From: Nannobrachium achirus
Taxonomy: Eukaryota; Chordata; Actinopteri; Myctophiformes; Myctophidae
Direction of reading: 5' to 3'
DNA length: 64,000 nucleotides
Assembly (NCBI GenBank): GCA_963921795.1
Contig: OY997649.1
Span: forward strand, 32,544,373 to 32,608,372
Shown here: in pieces, positions 10,246 to 22,562 of the stretch
Numbering within the stretch: position 1 is the first letter of the stretch
Layout of the letters: every line of letters starts with the position of its first letter
Notes under the pieces: generated by a model
What the model was told of the DNA's origin: nothing
Databases searched by the model: none
The model's input: the letters and a program-made list of their open reading frames with translations, nothing else
Made by a program: the position numbers and the translations under genes

Positions 10246-10326
10246 GGGGGGGGGGGGGGGGGGGGGGGGTGTGTGTGTGTGTGCAGGCGGGCAGGCGGGC
10301 GGGCGGGGGGGGGGGGGGGGGGGGGG
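10211..10326. repeat. (CA)n followed by two long G homopolymers
   Basis: CA to 10243, 26 G at 10244-10269, GT, GGCG/GGCA units, then 22 G at 10305-10326. Strong G-quadruplex potential; run lengths are prone to assembly error. Confidence 0.95.
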
Positions 10327-10910
10327 TGGTTCTGGCCCTGTTACAGATGTTGTCCAAAATCATGCAGATCGGTACACAGTATCTCTGTAGCCGTTAAATG
10401 GAACGGGTATTTCTTACATTGATGCTCCTACATATTAGCATGCAAGCACCAGTTAAAGTTACTTTCCACCCCTCATATACTGTGTGCACAGTGCACATCC
10501 CATAATCCACACACTGCACATCATTTCGGAGCTCATATCTTTGAACGGGTAAGGGCTAGTTAAGTAAAATATAGGAATTAGAGCCCATCAAAACACGTTA
10601 AAGTAACAGAGCAGATTACGGAAAATACAAAAGAGTAAGAAACATAAAAACAATATTTTGGAAAAACCGTACAAGTAAAAAGAAGAAACTGGAATTACAC
10701 CTTGTGGGATCGTATTGTAACGCTGAAAGCAGAAGTTTGTGACGTGTTTGATTTCATCCGTTGCTACTGTATGTCATGTAAGCAAACGTGATTAACACAT
10801 TTAATTGAGATGTGCTCGTACTGTTTCCACAGTTTTCAATGAAAGCTATCATAATAAGCTGCTGTTGCTCAAATGTTGTCTATAGCAATGAAGTGATTTC
10901 CCCTCAAACT

Positions 10911-11345
10911 AAATCAAATCAACCTATATTTATATAGCACATTTACAACAGCAAAGCTGACCAAAGTGCTGAACACCATAAAATCAATAATACAGAAACA
11001 AGAATACATAAAATTCCACAAATGACACAAAACTAAATATGCAGAAATAAAGACAGAACAGAAGAACTATATACAACTAAAAGCAATGGAGAACAGGTTT
11101 TTAGCAAAGACTTAAAAACACCAATTGACTGGGCGGATCTAATGGGGAGGGGCAACATATTCCAGAGCCTTGGGCCGCGGTGGCAAAAGCGCGGTCACCT
11201 CGTCTTATTAGTTGTAAGGGTGTCTGTCCTCCAGCAGCATCTTGTCCGCGGACCTCAAGGCTCTGGTGGCAACATAGGGTTTGATTAAGTCAGAAAGATA
11301 AGAGGGTGACAGGCCATGAAGGGATTTAAAAACATGTTCTATACA
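10911..11345 (-). mobile_element. LINE-type 3' end fragment
   Basis: Read on the minus strand it ends with AAATGTGCTATATAAATATA followed by TTGATTTGATTTGA, the tail form of many fish LINEs (L2/Rex-like), preceded by a conserved-looking GC-rich block at 11130-11290. Family assignment is tentative; no reading frame survives. Confidence 0.5.
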
Positions 11346-11934
11346 TGTTCTGAACGGCCTGTACGACAGTGTGTCATTTGTGTACAAATTTAGTTAGCTT
11401 AACATAAGATGGCATGAGCACAAACTAGACCTAATAAAAAATACAACCATGGAACAATTTGGTTTTTGACCTGGACCTATTAGCTGACTTTATGTATAAA
11501 GGCACCCAAGTGTTGCGTCGAATGTGGTGACCTATCCATTTGTGTTCCCAGAGCATGGGAACGAATTGCAGCAATGGAAGGAACAGAATAGACAGATATC
11601 ACTTTCAGTGGATCAGCGGGGATAACACACACGCTATGAAATCTTATGTGAATGTGGGTTTAAATCTGGCTTTTAACCTCTTCGGGGTCATGACTTTTAA
11701 ATTATGAAAATATGTAATGTGTACAATATACAATTATTCTACAGAACTACGGGATAGAGACAGTTCAAAGAACTGCTGTATTCAAATGAGTCAGGCCAAT
11801 TGATTAAGAGGCTTATAAATGCAATAACCCAGCCAATTACCCTGTGCAAATTAGATCACTTTAACTGGGTGTATCACATTTTTAATAGTCACTTTGTTTT
11901 TGCATTATCTGAAGATACTTTGGCATGTGTTACT
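11346..11934. other. Intergenic, nothing recognised
   Basis: AT-rich apparently unique sequence; no frames, RNA genes or repeats seen. Confidence 0.5.
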
Positions 11935-12087
11935 AAAGCAATAAGCCACAAGAGGCGAGTGGTTACCGGGGGAGTATACACCGGCTGAGAGGCGTTGGGA
12001 AACATGAGGCGCAGCCGAGTGTTTCCGACCCTCTCAGCCGGTGTATACTCCCCCGGTAACCACTCGCCTCTTGTGGCTTATTGCTTT
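11935..12087. repeat. Perfect long palindrome, 58-bp arms, 37-bp spacer
   Basis: Arms 11935-11992 and 12030-12087 are exact reverse complements by direct reading. The spacer has its own GGAAAC/GTTTCC stem. Possibly the centre or end of a foldback element; no target duplication identified. Confidence 0.95.
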
Positions 12088-12828
12088 TCTAAAACGGTCA
12101 CAATATTGCAACATGAATATCATAGCATTGCATTATTTAAAGAAAAAAGTACACTTCTCCGCCACCAGGAAGAGACATGTCCTTGCGTTTACCAGCAGGA
12201 ACGGGACTTACGGAAGCCAGTGTGTGTTTACAAAGTCACGTCATTCTTTTTGCAAAAAAAAAATAGGGAAACAACACTTGTGTTAGATCAGTCTCATGTT
12301 AAGAAGTTAAGAACCATATTCGATCCATACACATGTTTATTTTCATCCAGATTTAGCTGCTATGTATCACATCAAAAACGCTAGCATAGCAACCTAAGCT
12401 AAACAGCCGAGTGGTGCCTGGAGAATAGAGGGCACTTGTTGCCTTTACAAGCCCCGCCCGGAGCCATTCAGTCACTGTCCTATGCATGCGGGCGGTGCTT
12501 AGAAGCACCCGCACGGCAGGATTTGAGAGGAAATCAAACGCTCGCTTCTCTAGTTCAGCCTCACGGCACAGTGGAAAGAAATAACGCACCTGGCTTTGAT
12601 ATAAACTGATTCAAGGTATGGGTTACAGTCTCAGGTATACCATGGCACCCAGCCAATCAGAATCAAGGAATGGAACTAGCCGTTTTAGAATGAGCGTTTA
12701 CTGCTGATCTATACCCAGGGGATTAACAAGTCAAGTGAGAGCATCCATCATGGTGCTTTGTAGATATGGACATGTCATTTTACTCATTATCTGGGTGGCC
12801 TAATTTGAATATAATAACATCACAGGTT
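12088..12828. other. Intergenic with small inverted repeats
   Basis: Includes GCGGGCGGTGCTTAGAAGCACCCGC near 12488 (a short stem). The CAATCAGAATCAAGGAA segment near 12654 resembles ends of dispersed fish MITEs. No gene seen. Confidence 0.4.
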
Positions 12829-12900
12829 AAAAATAGCTGACCTCCAAGCTCACAACGCGTCGCAGCGCGACACGTTGTTAGCTTGCAGGTCTGCTATTTT
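12829..12900. repeat. Hairpin module copy 2
   Basis: AAAATAGCTGACCTCCAAGC at the left is matched by GCTTGCAGGTCTGCTATTTT at the right, with a CGCGTCGCAGCGCGACACG centre. Confidence 0.85.
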
Positions 12901-13412
12901 CGGTATACTTGATACCGAAAATGAAAAGCATAATCAAGTGAATACTGGAGATGTGGCATAATGGCATGGATTTCTACACAGAGAGGGCAATTCTCTCAAC
13001 ATAAGATGTTGCATTCCAGTTCAGGAGAGTTTGGACAAGGCAATTAATTATCTTGAACAAACGCTGCCTTCAGGTATGGCATAGAAAGAGGGCATTTGCA
13101 TTTCTTTCACCGTAGTAAAAACTGCATTCATGGCTTGGAGAGGGCACTTTTTTATGGATGGATAAAAAGGCAGGGGCTCAAGCCCCCTTTGATGTCTATG
13201 TGTGCACTTGCCTGGGCTTAGGTGTTTAATCTTGGTGGCTGCAGCTTTCCAGGACAGAGGAGTCTGCGACATATAGATTGAGTGGACTGTTGAACAAAAT
13301 CACATTCCCAGGTCTCATTACCAATCACCAATCCCAATGTCAACCTCTCAGTCAAGAGAATCCACCTGCCACTTCCATTTATCCAACCATCGGTTGATTT
13401 CCTGGATACGTC
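12901..13412. other. Intergenic, nothing recognised
   Basis: Apparently unique sequence without credible frames. Confidence 0.5.
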
Positions 13413-13874
13413 TAGTGGTATAAAGTAACTAAGTACATTTACTCAAGTACTGTACTTAAGTACACTTTTGAGTTATTTGTATTTGTATTTACTTGATTAT
13501 ATCCAATTTACAATACTTTTACTTCTACTCCACTAAATCTCGGATCCAAATATTGTACTTCTACTCCACTACATATATTTGAAAACTTTAGTTACTAAGT
13601 TACTTTGCGGATATAAATGATAATATTATAGAACATACATTAACCACTTTAGCCCTATTTTATACCTAGCTCACAGCGTGATGCGTTGTGAGCTTGTAGA
13701 TCTGCTATTTTCAAACATTTTGTACTTTTACTTTTGGTAGTTTTTTATGCCAATACTTTCATACTTTTATTCAAGTACATTTTGAATTCCGGACTTTTAC
13801 TTCTAACAGAGTACATCTACATTGCAGTATTGATACTTTTACTTAAGTAAAGAATGTGAGTACTTTTTCCACCA
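13413..13874. mobile_element. hAT-like MITE, family CAGTGGTGGAAAGTA, copy A
   Basis: Ends TAGTGGTATAAAGTAAC and GTACTTTTTCCACCA; flanks GATACGTC and CATACGTC agree at 7 of 8 bases. Rich in ACTTTTACTT repeats. Carries hairpin module copy 3 at its centre. Copies B (21502) and C (27083) share ends and the central module. Confidence 0.8.
13662..13711. repeat. Hairpin module copy 3 (left arm shortened)
   Basis: CTAGCTCACAGCGTGATGCG pairs with GTTGTGAGCTTGTAGATCTGCTATTTT. The inverse tag TTAACCACTTTAGCCC precedes it at 13640. Confidence 0.75.
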
Positions 13875-14339
13875 CATACGTCACCCTCAGTCACAAACTA
13901 TCTGCATTATGAGGGAAATGTGAAATCACAAATCAGTCACCTACGCATAATCTGTCAGACATGTCTGCCCCTAGGAAGCTTTCAGTGGAAACATCGACAG
14001 AGGATAAGCCAGAGAGGATATAGCTGCCAACTGGAACATTTTCCTCTTCCAAGAATATTTTTCGTTCTTTTTTATTTTATTTTTTCAACCGTGCTGAAAG
14101 GAAAACAGTGGAAAACGATACTATTACTTTTACCTAGTAGACAGGCTTATAGCGGGAAGCTTTGTGTCTCAGTGGGCCGGGGTACACTCTCTCTGTGGGA
14201 AGCCGGTGGCGGTTTCACCGCGCCTGTTCTTTGACGGCATGAACACCAGATAAGAAATACATAAATAGCGCGCATGAGTACAAACACACTGTCACTCACT
14301 TTCTCAATCTCTCTTGCACAGACACCTCCTCGATCCCAA

Positions 14340-14436
14340 ACAAACAAACACGCACGCACGCGCACACACATGCATACACGCACATACGCAGGCAGGCAGG
14401 CTACACACACGCACGTACGCATGCACGCACGCACGC

Positions 14437-14522
<86 letters not shown>
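14340..14522. repeat. Compound (CACG)n/(CA)n microsatellite
   Basis: Irregular CACG/CAGG units to 14440, then CA to about 14521. Confidence 0.97.
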
Positions 14523-14527
<5 letters not shown>

Positions 14528-14770
14528 GAGCATCAGCTAGCAGTCACCAAAGGTATCCCAACCTCATGTTCATTCACAATTCCTTCAAGTTTGCCTCTCT
14601 GCCAAAAGGGACACGATGTGCTTGGCTGACCCTAATTTTTATGCTCTATAATTAAACGTCCTGGAGCTCAGCTGCTAAAGGAATAGCATCAAAATAGGAC
14701 ATTTGCCTACCCTGGCATCCAAAATTTGGTCATGTCATTATAGGAAAAAAATGGCAATTGTTTGGAAATC

Positions 14771-14834
14771 TGATCTACAAGCTCACAAAGTGTCCCACCC
14801 CGTTGTGAGCTTGTACAGTAGATTGTCCATTTTC
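14771..14834. repeat. Hairpin module copy 4 (diverged)
   Basis: GATCTACAAGCTCACAAAG and CGTTGTGAGCTTGTACAG arms; the right flank is degenerate. Confidence 0.7.
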
Positions 14835-14861
14835 AAAATAATTGAAAATGTTTGTGGTTAA

Positions 14862-15361
14862 AGCCATACTGTGTAAGTTGCCCAACTAGTGGTCATTAGC
14901 CCTATAGCAAACCGCGGTCGCGTCCGCGTCTTTCGTCCGTTTTTCGTACCTTCAGACCCCCGCGTCTGCCTCCACCTCGCTGAGATCTATCTTTTAAGGG
15001 GTCCCTTGTTCCTGTGCGTTCAGTAATTCCAGAGATACGGACTCCTTCACCCTGCCTGGTAGGCGAAATTACCTAGAGAAGGGATGGTACAAACGGGCGA
15101 CAACAAATATGGCTGCCATAGCGACCCCACTTCAAGATGCGCTGTGATTGGCCGGCAGTTGTATAACCCTCGCTGTGATTGGCCGGTAGTGTGATGACGC
15201 AATTTTGGCGCGAGATCCGGTCCACGGCAAGGATCTCAGTTTACATATAGAGAAGGCTTTACAGGCTGAAATTCACGGCGCGGATCTTCTAAAACTTTTG
15301 TGATTTAATAGTTAGGAGAATTTTAAGATTTGTTTTATAAAAAAAGTTACATAGTACAACT
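14862..15361. mobile_element. TTAA-flanked non-autonomous DNA transposon
   Basis: TTAA at 14858-14861 and 15362-15365. TIRs AAGCCATACTGTGTAAGTT and (reverse-complemented right end) AAGTTGTACTATGTAACTT. TTAA duplications mark the piggyBac and Kolobok groups. It appears to have inserted into the tag downstream of hairpin copy 4. Confidence 0.65.
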
Positions 15362-15365
15362 TTAA

Positions 15366-16943
15366 GTGGTTAAGCCATCCAAGTATGCTATTGATTGATG
15401 TTGCTTCCTTGATATTCCAGTTACTTTGTACATTTGTACTTTGTACTTTGTACTTTCTAGCATGTCCTTGTTCTCTTCTCTAAAATACCCTGTTGTTGTT
15501 TTGATTAATGTTCATGGCATTTACTCCAACATTGCACTTTGTAAATAAATCACTCTTGATAACAGGGTCTGTTAATTCTCCGCTATTTTGAATGGTCTTT
15601 CTCTGACCTGTTAATGCTCCATTTCAGGAAACAAATGGGAATTTTATCGTTCACATTTTCTCCACGATTACACGTGGGGTAAAGTTTACAACTGTCGAAG
15701 GACACAGCCTCGAAGCCTAATAGTCTCTGTGATAGTCTAGTTCTTTCATTTTTCATTTTCTAATGGTAGATACATGTAGCAGTGGTTATGGCCTCTGTTT
15801 TTGAATAATGCATTCTCCATTTAACAGTTTTTCTTACCACCACCACCGCAGGGAGATTACAGCACATTTGTTGAATTATGATGATCTGTCAAGTAATATA
15901 TATTTCTCACGCAATAGCTATTTTCACAAAACAAGAAAACAGAGGTGTGCTAGGTTAGGTGCACAGACTGCACACCTCTGCCGGTTTCAGACAGCGTACG
16001 CCCATTTCCACAGAATAGTGTCGCTGTTTGACACAAGCTCCCAGGGTAACCAGTGGGAAGAACCTCCTGTTATTGCTGCAGGGGGAAATAAAAGCTGATA
16101 TTGTCTAGTTAAAGAGTACAGTACGGCTGGATAAGCCGGTGAGACAATCTCCAGCTTTACATGTATGGATAGGTAGGTAGGTATTATGCATTTTGTGTAG
16201 CATTACTGTTTACTGTAATCTTTATTCTTATTCAAATTGGCTAATGGGAGGGCCCATATACAGTACAGTATAGGCAAGACCAGAGCCACAGCACTATGAC
16301 ATATCCAGAAACAAACCTGTTACATCTATGCATCGTGTGTTCGCGTATTCCATCAGCTTCTCGAATCCGTTGAAACTTTTTCAATTGATCAATAAGTTCT
16401 CCATCTGTAAGCCGCGGAGTTCAGACAGAAAGTTAACGGGCCAAAATAGAGGACGGACTTCCGCTTCCGGTTCAGGGACTCCAATGTTAAAGTTGTCCGC
16501 TCAATAATGTGTCCGTGTAGAAACCGATCACGGAGCATTAGTTCCGGCCTATTTTAGTTGCGCTTCGATAAAAAATGTTTTTTAATTAATTTTTATTACA
16601 TTTACGGGTTCTACGGGCATGGCAGAGAAGGGGTACAAAGGGGTATTTTGATGGCAGAGTTTGTGTTAATATGACTCAGACATAACCATAAACAAACTTG
16701 ATAAGCCCATATAAAGGCATATATGGAGATCATGTTGTCCAGAGCCACAGATCAGACGAAAATGGTCATGTTCATATACGTGACCGGCCGACTTCAAACT
16801 TGGTGTGTACATCAGCAAGGACTCAAGGGAGTGCGGTGCCTGCCGTCGAGTATTTCGGATAAGTGGTTGTCCATAATCGCTGATCCGACCAATACGCCCA
16901 TGCCGGTATATGGGCATGCCAATATACGTATGTCCATATCGTC
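15366..16943. other. Intergenic, mostly unique sequence
   Basis: No microsatellite and few repeats. 15540-16080 reads like unique regulatory-type DNA. 16440-16930 holds palindromic words such as CCATATAAAGGCATATATGG, related to the repeats at 39-43 kb. Confidence 0.45.
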
Positions 16944-17180
16944 TCTGTCGGGCAGAAACCTTGTATCTCCAAGTTTCAAATTTGTACGTTTTTTCATAAA
17001 TTAAAGCCCTGCTTCAACCTACAAGACTGTCGTACAAAACTAGTGATCTACAAGCACACAACTCCTTGCATTGCGAAGCGTTGTGTGTGTAGATTGGCTA
17101 TTTTCACTTTAAATCATTTTCTAAAATGATAAATACAAAACAAGCGGTTTTGGACATACAAGGTTTCCACCCAACAACAA
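16944..17180. mobile_element. MITE with ends GTCGGGYGGAAACCTTGTA, carrying hairpin module copy 5
   Basis: Left GTCGGGCAGAAACCTTGTAT and right (inverted) GTTGGGTGGAAACCTTGTAT form TIRs. Another copy lies at 42014-42216 in the other orientation, also with the hairpin in the middle; a part copy is at 20258-20303. Target duplication not resolved. Confidence 0.65.
17042..17106. repeat. Hairpin module copy 5
   Basis: GATCTACAAGCACACAAC pairs with GTTGTGTGTGTAGATTGGCT. Confidence 0.75.
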
Positions 17181-17521
17181 CGATACACTGATGACATTGA
17201 TCTATGTTCTTACTGTATCATGGACTATCTGTTTCTTGATTCTGTCTCTTTCTTCACTCTCTCTTCTAACCCACCAGCGCCCACCCCCTCCCTCTTCCGC
17301 TGCCCACAGTCATTCTTTCCGTCCATCTGGTTATCTTTTCCTCCCTCTCTTCCTCTCTCCTCTGTCTCCCTCGTCCCTCTCTCCTTGGGACGCTTGTCTT
17401 GTAAAGTTGGATTGAATGCTTTGATAAATACCATACGCTGACATGTCCATTAAATCAGCAGTGCCACAGTGCTCCTGTGTTCTGTCTGTCCTCTCAGGCC
17501 CCTTACATTCCCATCCTCTGT

Positions 17522-17523
<2 letters not shown>

Positions 17524-17582
<59 letters not shown>
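17524..17582. repeat. (GA)n microsatellite
   Basis: About 59 bases of GA. Confidence 0.98.
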
Positions 17583-17589
<7 letters not shown>

Positions 17590-17684
17590 AGCAAAAGAGC
17601 AGATTGGGGAAGGAGCAAGGAGGATGTCTATGTGGTGTGGGGGAGGGCTGTTTGTGTGTGAATTTGTGTGTACTGGTGATTGCG

Positions 17685-17800
<116 letters not shown>

Positions 17801-17953
17801 CATGTGTGTGTCACAGCAAGAGAGAGAGGCAGCAGATTGCAGAGGGCGGTGTAAAAGAGGGTTTTGCCTACATGCTAACAGATGGATAGAGAGAGGGGGG
17901 GTTTCATTTATTTATTTTTTCTATTAAAATGAGCAACCAGTTAATCGCTGAAG

Positions 17954-18018
17954 TGTGTGTGTGTGTGTGTGTGCGTGCGTGTGCGTGTGCGTGTGCTTGT
18001 GCGTGTGTGTGTGCGTGC

Positions 18019-18063
<45 letters not shown>

Positions 18064-18067
18064 TTTT

Positions 18068-18129
<62 letters not shown>
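17954..18129. repeat. Compound (GT)n-T run-(GA)n microsatellite
   Basis: Interrupted GT/GC to 18060, eight T, then GA to about 18129. Confidence 0.97.
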
Positions 18130-18131
<2 letters not shown>

Positions 18132-18530
18132 AAGACTGCTTGCCATACATTTTGATAAAAGGGTAGAAGTGTGGGTCTCATCCTCCAGAGTGCTCACTCA
18201 TCTGTCCTAACTGTGAGAGTGGACAAGCACTTCAGCTGAAGAACATATGCAGCCCTCAATGCACAAGTACACAGGTGCACATGCACTACAATGGACACAA
18301 TATCTCTCTATCATGCAGGAAACTAGTTGCACAGTACACTGGCTTCTACAAGTTGAAACTTACTTAATACAAAAAGAAAATCATAAAATAAATGCTGATG
18401 GGTTCCCAGATTGGCACTTGCTTAACCACCAACACCTGCTGTGAAAAACAACTGCTGTTACATCATGATTAGTTTGTGATCCGGTGTGACCAGCTACGTG
18501 GTTGAAAGTTTGAACTTGTACGGGCTCTAT

Positions 18531-19200
18531 TTTGATTGTCTACCATATGCTGCCAAAAACGAGGAACCCGAGAATTTCGCGATGTACCACCCTGCCACGC
18601 CCGAGGAACCCGAGAATTTTTGAAAAAAAAAATAATATTTTTTTTTTCAATTTTTTTTTTGAACATTTAGTAGGCATGATAGCGATCGCGAAATTGCATG
18701 TTTAACCCCCATAGCAACCCCATATTTCAAACATGGCAGCCATCTTTGTTTACATTTTAGGAAAACATAATGGCTGCTATCTCATGAATGCCTGAACGGA
18801 TTTCCATTCGGATTTTTTTGTTTGAAAGCTGTGAGCAATGTGGACACACGTGGTGCATTATCTAGGCATGGGTGTGCATGATCCGTGCACTATGAATTAC
18901 ATGGAAGTCTATGGAGACAGTTTGGCATATGAGAGTACGAAGGTATTGTTAAATGGCAGCAGATGAGTTAACTTAAAGGCCTGTCCATACTGTCTCCGAC
19001 CTACCTGTAAGGTCCGGTTCAACTACATAATGACGTCACTCGCATCTTCTGAAAAGCATTACCCCGAATTAAGTTCGGAAAACTGCACGTCGGAAAGTCG
19101 GAGCTCTCCGACGAAAGGTTCGGTGGTCGGAGACAGTATGAACAGGCCTTTAAGTTAAGCCATAAGAGCTGGTACTTAAGACAATCAAAATACAGCCCCT
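18531..19200. mobile_element. MITE related to the 5884-8485 element, with a nested TTAA MITE
   Basis: Left GGGCTCTATTTTGATTGTCT and right AGACAATCAAAATACAGCCC are inverted repeats, and the right end matches that at 8462-8485. Another element is nested at 18977-19149. Confidence 0.55.
18977..19149. mobile_element. TTAA-flanked MITE nested in the preceding element
   Basis: TTAA at 18973 and 19150. TIRs AGGCCTGTCCATACTGTCTC and GAGACAGTATGAACAGGCCT. Confidence 0.75.
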
Positions 19201-19735
19201 AGAGTCCAATGCAGCATTATAAGCCTCATTTGCGGTAGCCATGCACACATGTGCCATTTAAACAGTCACATCTTGATCACTTCCCTTCAATGCATTGCCG
19301 TTGGCGTCGCGTGGAGTTAAACCATTTGCGTCGGCTACTCCCCTTTTTGTGACCTTGAAGATCAGCTATTTGCCGCAATTACTTCTATTCTCACATGGCG
19401 CCTCAGAAATGTACATAATGAAGTAGGAATAACATCTTGAAAGAATAAATTAGAACTAAATGCACTTCAAGAGGCTCGACACGGGCGTCGCCATGGATGC
19501 CGAGCTCGGCATGGCGCTGATGGCTGCTTTTCATATTCATTTCAGCCATATGGAGATGATGAATCATATTACTGCTGCAGAGGTCTAAAAGACAAGCTGT
19601 TATGACTCAATGACAGCAATTATCTATCTGTCGGGAGCGGTTTGCTGCTCTCCCTTTCACCTCAAATTACAGATTGGCTGGCTCTCCATTCCTCTCCCGC
19701 TATCTCTCTATCCACACACGTGTGCACACACGCAC

Positions 19736-19759
19736 ACACGCACGCACGCACACACGCAC

Positions 19760-19818
<59 letters not shown>
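19736..19818. repeat. (CACG)n/(GT)n microsatellite
   Basis: A short CA/CACG part switches strand to GT at about 19761. Confidence 0.97.
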
Positions 19819-19819
<1 letters not shown>

Positions 19820-21041
19820 ACCATGCTTCCATCTCTTTCCCCTCCTCCTCCTCCTACATATTTAGGCTGTAGAGGAGTGTGACAGGTTACCAGGACAACT
19901 GGCTCAGCCAAGCAGCGAGGGACCTCAGCTCAACAGGTGACGAGTTAAAAAAAAGCTGCTTTCCAAAGAAAATGTGGGGTGATCTGGAATGGGAGGAATG
20001 GGAGAGAGTGAGCGAAAGTGAAAGGAAGAGTATATTAAGGTGTTTAATTAAATAGGTGCTTGGACATTTTATTTATTGATCTTACTTTAGGTAAAATGAC
20101 GTTGGACTCCAGTTATTGTCATTTGAATATCGTCGCTGTTGGGGAAAAAAACGTTGTATCTCTATAATCGAACTTAGTTGTGTCTGTTGGTTTTATAAAT
20201 ATTTAACCAATTAAAAAAAGCGTGCCACTAAAGCATACATTGGATCGAATGATTCCTGAACGGTTTTTGGACATCTGTACAAGGTATCCACCCAACAGTG
20301 AGGATAGGCTATGCAGATAGAGAAGGGTAGGGTAGTACTCATGTCCGTGCATTGTGCCGATGCAAATGTATGCTGCTTTTTTCCGTTTCCCTTCATTTGG
20401 TTTGTACTTAGAGGACAGATAGTATCTCATTTTATATTCTGCATTTTAAGCTGATGCTCCTCGCTAGCATGACTTGCGGCAAGTGCAACAACACAGTGCA
20501 ATAAGAGCAAGTCAAGTCTTTAATTTCTTACAGTCTTAGAGGTGCAAAAAGCCCTCAAACCTTTGGCAATTTTAGGGAAAGCAGTGGGTCCTGATGAGTT
20601 GGAACACTGATTGCATCACACAGCCTTTGACATAGTCTTTAATCTCTCCCTGAACTCTACAAAAGTGTCTCTTTAATGGAAATATGCATCTGTTCTTCTT
20701 GTTGTCTTCGCTCCCAGGGCATATTCCTATTATTTGTCCTCATAGAGCCTGTACTGAATTGGGGAGAGGGTGTTTTAAGTATGCCGTACACGCTTGTGTA
20801 CATAATTTGAAACAGATTTCCATAATTTCTCTGTAGTCTACAGAGAAGTCTGATTGCTAATTATTTGTGTCAATTGTGTTTTATCGCCAGTCAATCAAAG
20901 GTTAGGATTCAAAATGTAAGTGTGAGCTTTTCAACACCACACTGGTGAGTCATTTAGCTTTCCAGACACAGAGAGAGAGAATGAGAGAGATAATTTAAAA
21001 TCAACTGAGGCATTTAGCAGACACATTTTAAGCAGACTTAC

Positions 21042-21042
<1 letters not shown>

Positions 21043-21087
<45 letters not shown>
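21043..21087. repeat. (TC)n microsatellite
   Basis: About 45 bases of TC. Confidence 0.98.
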
Positions 21088-21088
<1 letters not shown>

Positions 21089-21501
21089 ACCTTGATACCT
21101 CGATACCTCGATACCTCGATATCAATATTACTCACGATTAGTAAAAGCAATTGCATTATAGTGTTTAATGTTTTTCTGCTTAAGGTCCACTGCCTGCCTA
21201 ACCCAGATAATGAATAGCATATCCATGCATGCACACTGCACAGTACACATAGAAGGGTTAGGTAGGTTTTATTGAAATAACCACACTTTTTGCATGTGCT
21301 ACGTGCATGCATAGTGTCTATTCATTAATTTGACACACACACCAATACCTCATTTCAAGCCTCTTCGTCGACATGTATACCTTGCATGTTGATACCTCGA
21401 TATCGATACATTTTCGATATATTTCCCAGCCTTACTGTAGACTGTACAGTAGCTGAAATGATGAGACATCACATCTCCCTTGAGCTGCCATTGATCAGCG
21501 T

Positions 21502-22026
21502 CAGTGATGGAAGAACTACTCACATGTTTTACTTTTATCAAGTATCAATACTGCTATGTAGAAGTACTCTCGTTACAAGTAAAATTCCAGTATTCAAAAT
21601 TGACTTGAGTAAAAGTACAAAAGTATTGGCATCAAAATATACTCGAAGCACCAAAAGTAAAATTAGTACTGTAATGTCCAATTTCAAAGTGTAAATCTTT
21701 TAAAAATAGCAGATCTATTATACCTCACAATGTGTAGCATCCCAACGCATTGTGAGCTGGTAGATTGGCTATGTTCAAATGGCCAAAATATATATGTAGT
21801 AGGGCTGAAGTGGTTATGTTTTGTGATAATAATCTAAAACTGCAAAGTAACTAGTAACTAAAGCTGTCAAATAATTGTAGTGGAGTAAAAAGTACGATAT
21901 TTGCCTCTGAGATGTAGTAGAGTATAAAGTAAAAATATTGAAAATTGTCAATACTGAAGAAAAAATACCTAAAAATTGTACTTAAGTACAGTACATGAGT
22001 AAATACTTAGTTACTATACACCACTG
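21502..22026. mobile_element. hAT-like MITE, family CAGTGGTGGAAAGTA, copy B
   Basis: Ends CAGTGATGGAAG and TTACTATACACCACTG; flanks ATCAGCGT and TTCAGCGT agree at 7 of 8. Hairpin copy 6 sits in the centre, inverted relative to copy A as is the whole element. Confidence 0.82.
21702..21776. repeat. Hairpin module copy 6
   Basis: AAAAATAGCAGATCTA and CTCACAATG against CATTGTGAGCTGGTAGATTG; tag AGGGCTGAAGTGGTTA at 21800-21817. Confidence 0.75.
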
Positions 22027-22376
22027 TTCAGCGTTTCTAGGAATATCTTCCAATCCTTCCAAAAACACATGCCTGCAGTGAGTATTGGAAAGGATAGGAA
22101 TTGATATGTAAAATGATAGTGGGGGGCTTAAGCCTGCATGGTCAGAGTCAATAACATGTTATTATGAGATCTGTCTGCGGAGATTTCCACAGAGAGAATG
22201 AATGCTGTCATCAGGACACTTCACTTCATAACACATTTTATTTGTGGAAATGGAAGTAGATTAGTAGATTTCTTAAGAGTATACATGCCGTATTCAAAAT
22301 GCATTAGCCTCACTACAGCATATCCCATGGGGTGGTTCACCAGTAATTGATGTAATATATACTGTGTGTGTATATA

Positions 22377-22378
22377 CA

Positions 22379-22426
<48 letters not shown>

Positions 22427-22440
22427 GGTATATATATATA

Positions 22441-22519
<79 letters not shown>
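22377..22519. repeat. (AT)n and (GT)n microsatellites
   Basis: AT to 22441 with one ACACACGG interruption, then GT 22443-22519. Confidence 0.98.
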
Positions 22520-22520
<1 letters not shown>

Positions 22521-22562
22521 GGGTTGTTTGTTTTTATGTTATTATTTCTCAATTAAATAACA

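Larger units (their letters stand above)
8486..10910. other. Intergenic: hairpin module, CA and CAGG microsatellites, G runs
   Basis: Contains one copy of the hairpin module with its downstream GTGGTTAA tag, large microsatellites and two G homopolymers, with apparently unique sequence at 9050-9400, 9490-10200 and 10330-10900. No coding frame other than repeat read-through. Confidence 0.6.
13875..14861. other. Intergenic: CA microsatellite and hairpin module copy 4
   Basis: Unique-looking sequence around a compound CACG/CA repeat. No gene. Confidence 0.5.
19201..21501. other. Intergenic: unique sequence, GT and TC microsatellites
   Basis: A part copy of the GTCGGGTGGAAACC MITE at 20258-20303. 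ATACCTCG units (tandem, four copies) at 21092-21122. No credible frame. Confidence 0.5.

Noticed and set aside
19361-19376. Another hairpin module at GAAGATCAGCTATTTGCC
   Set aside because: Only a short half match; not counted.
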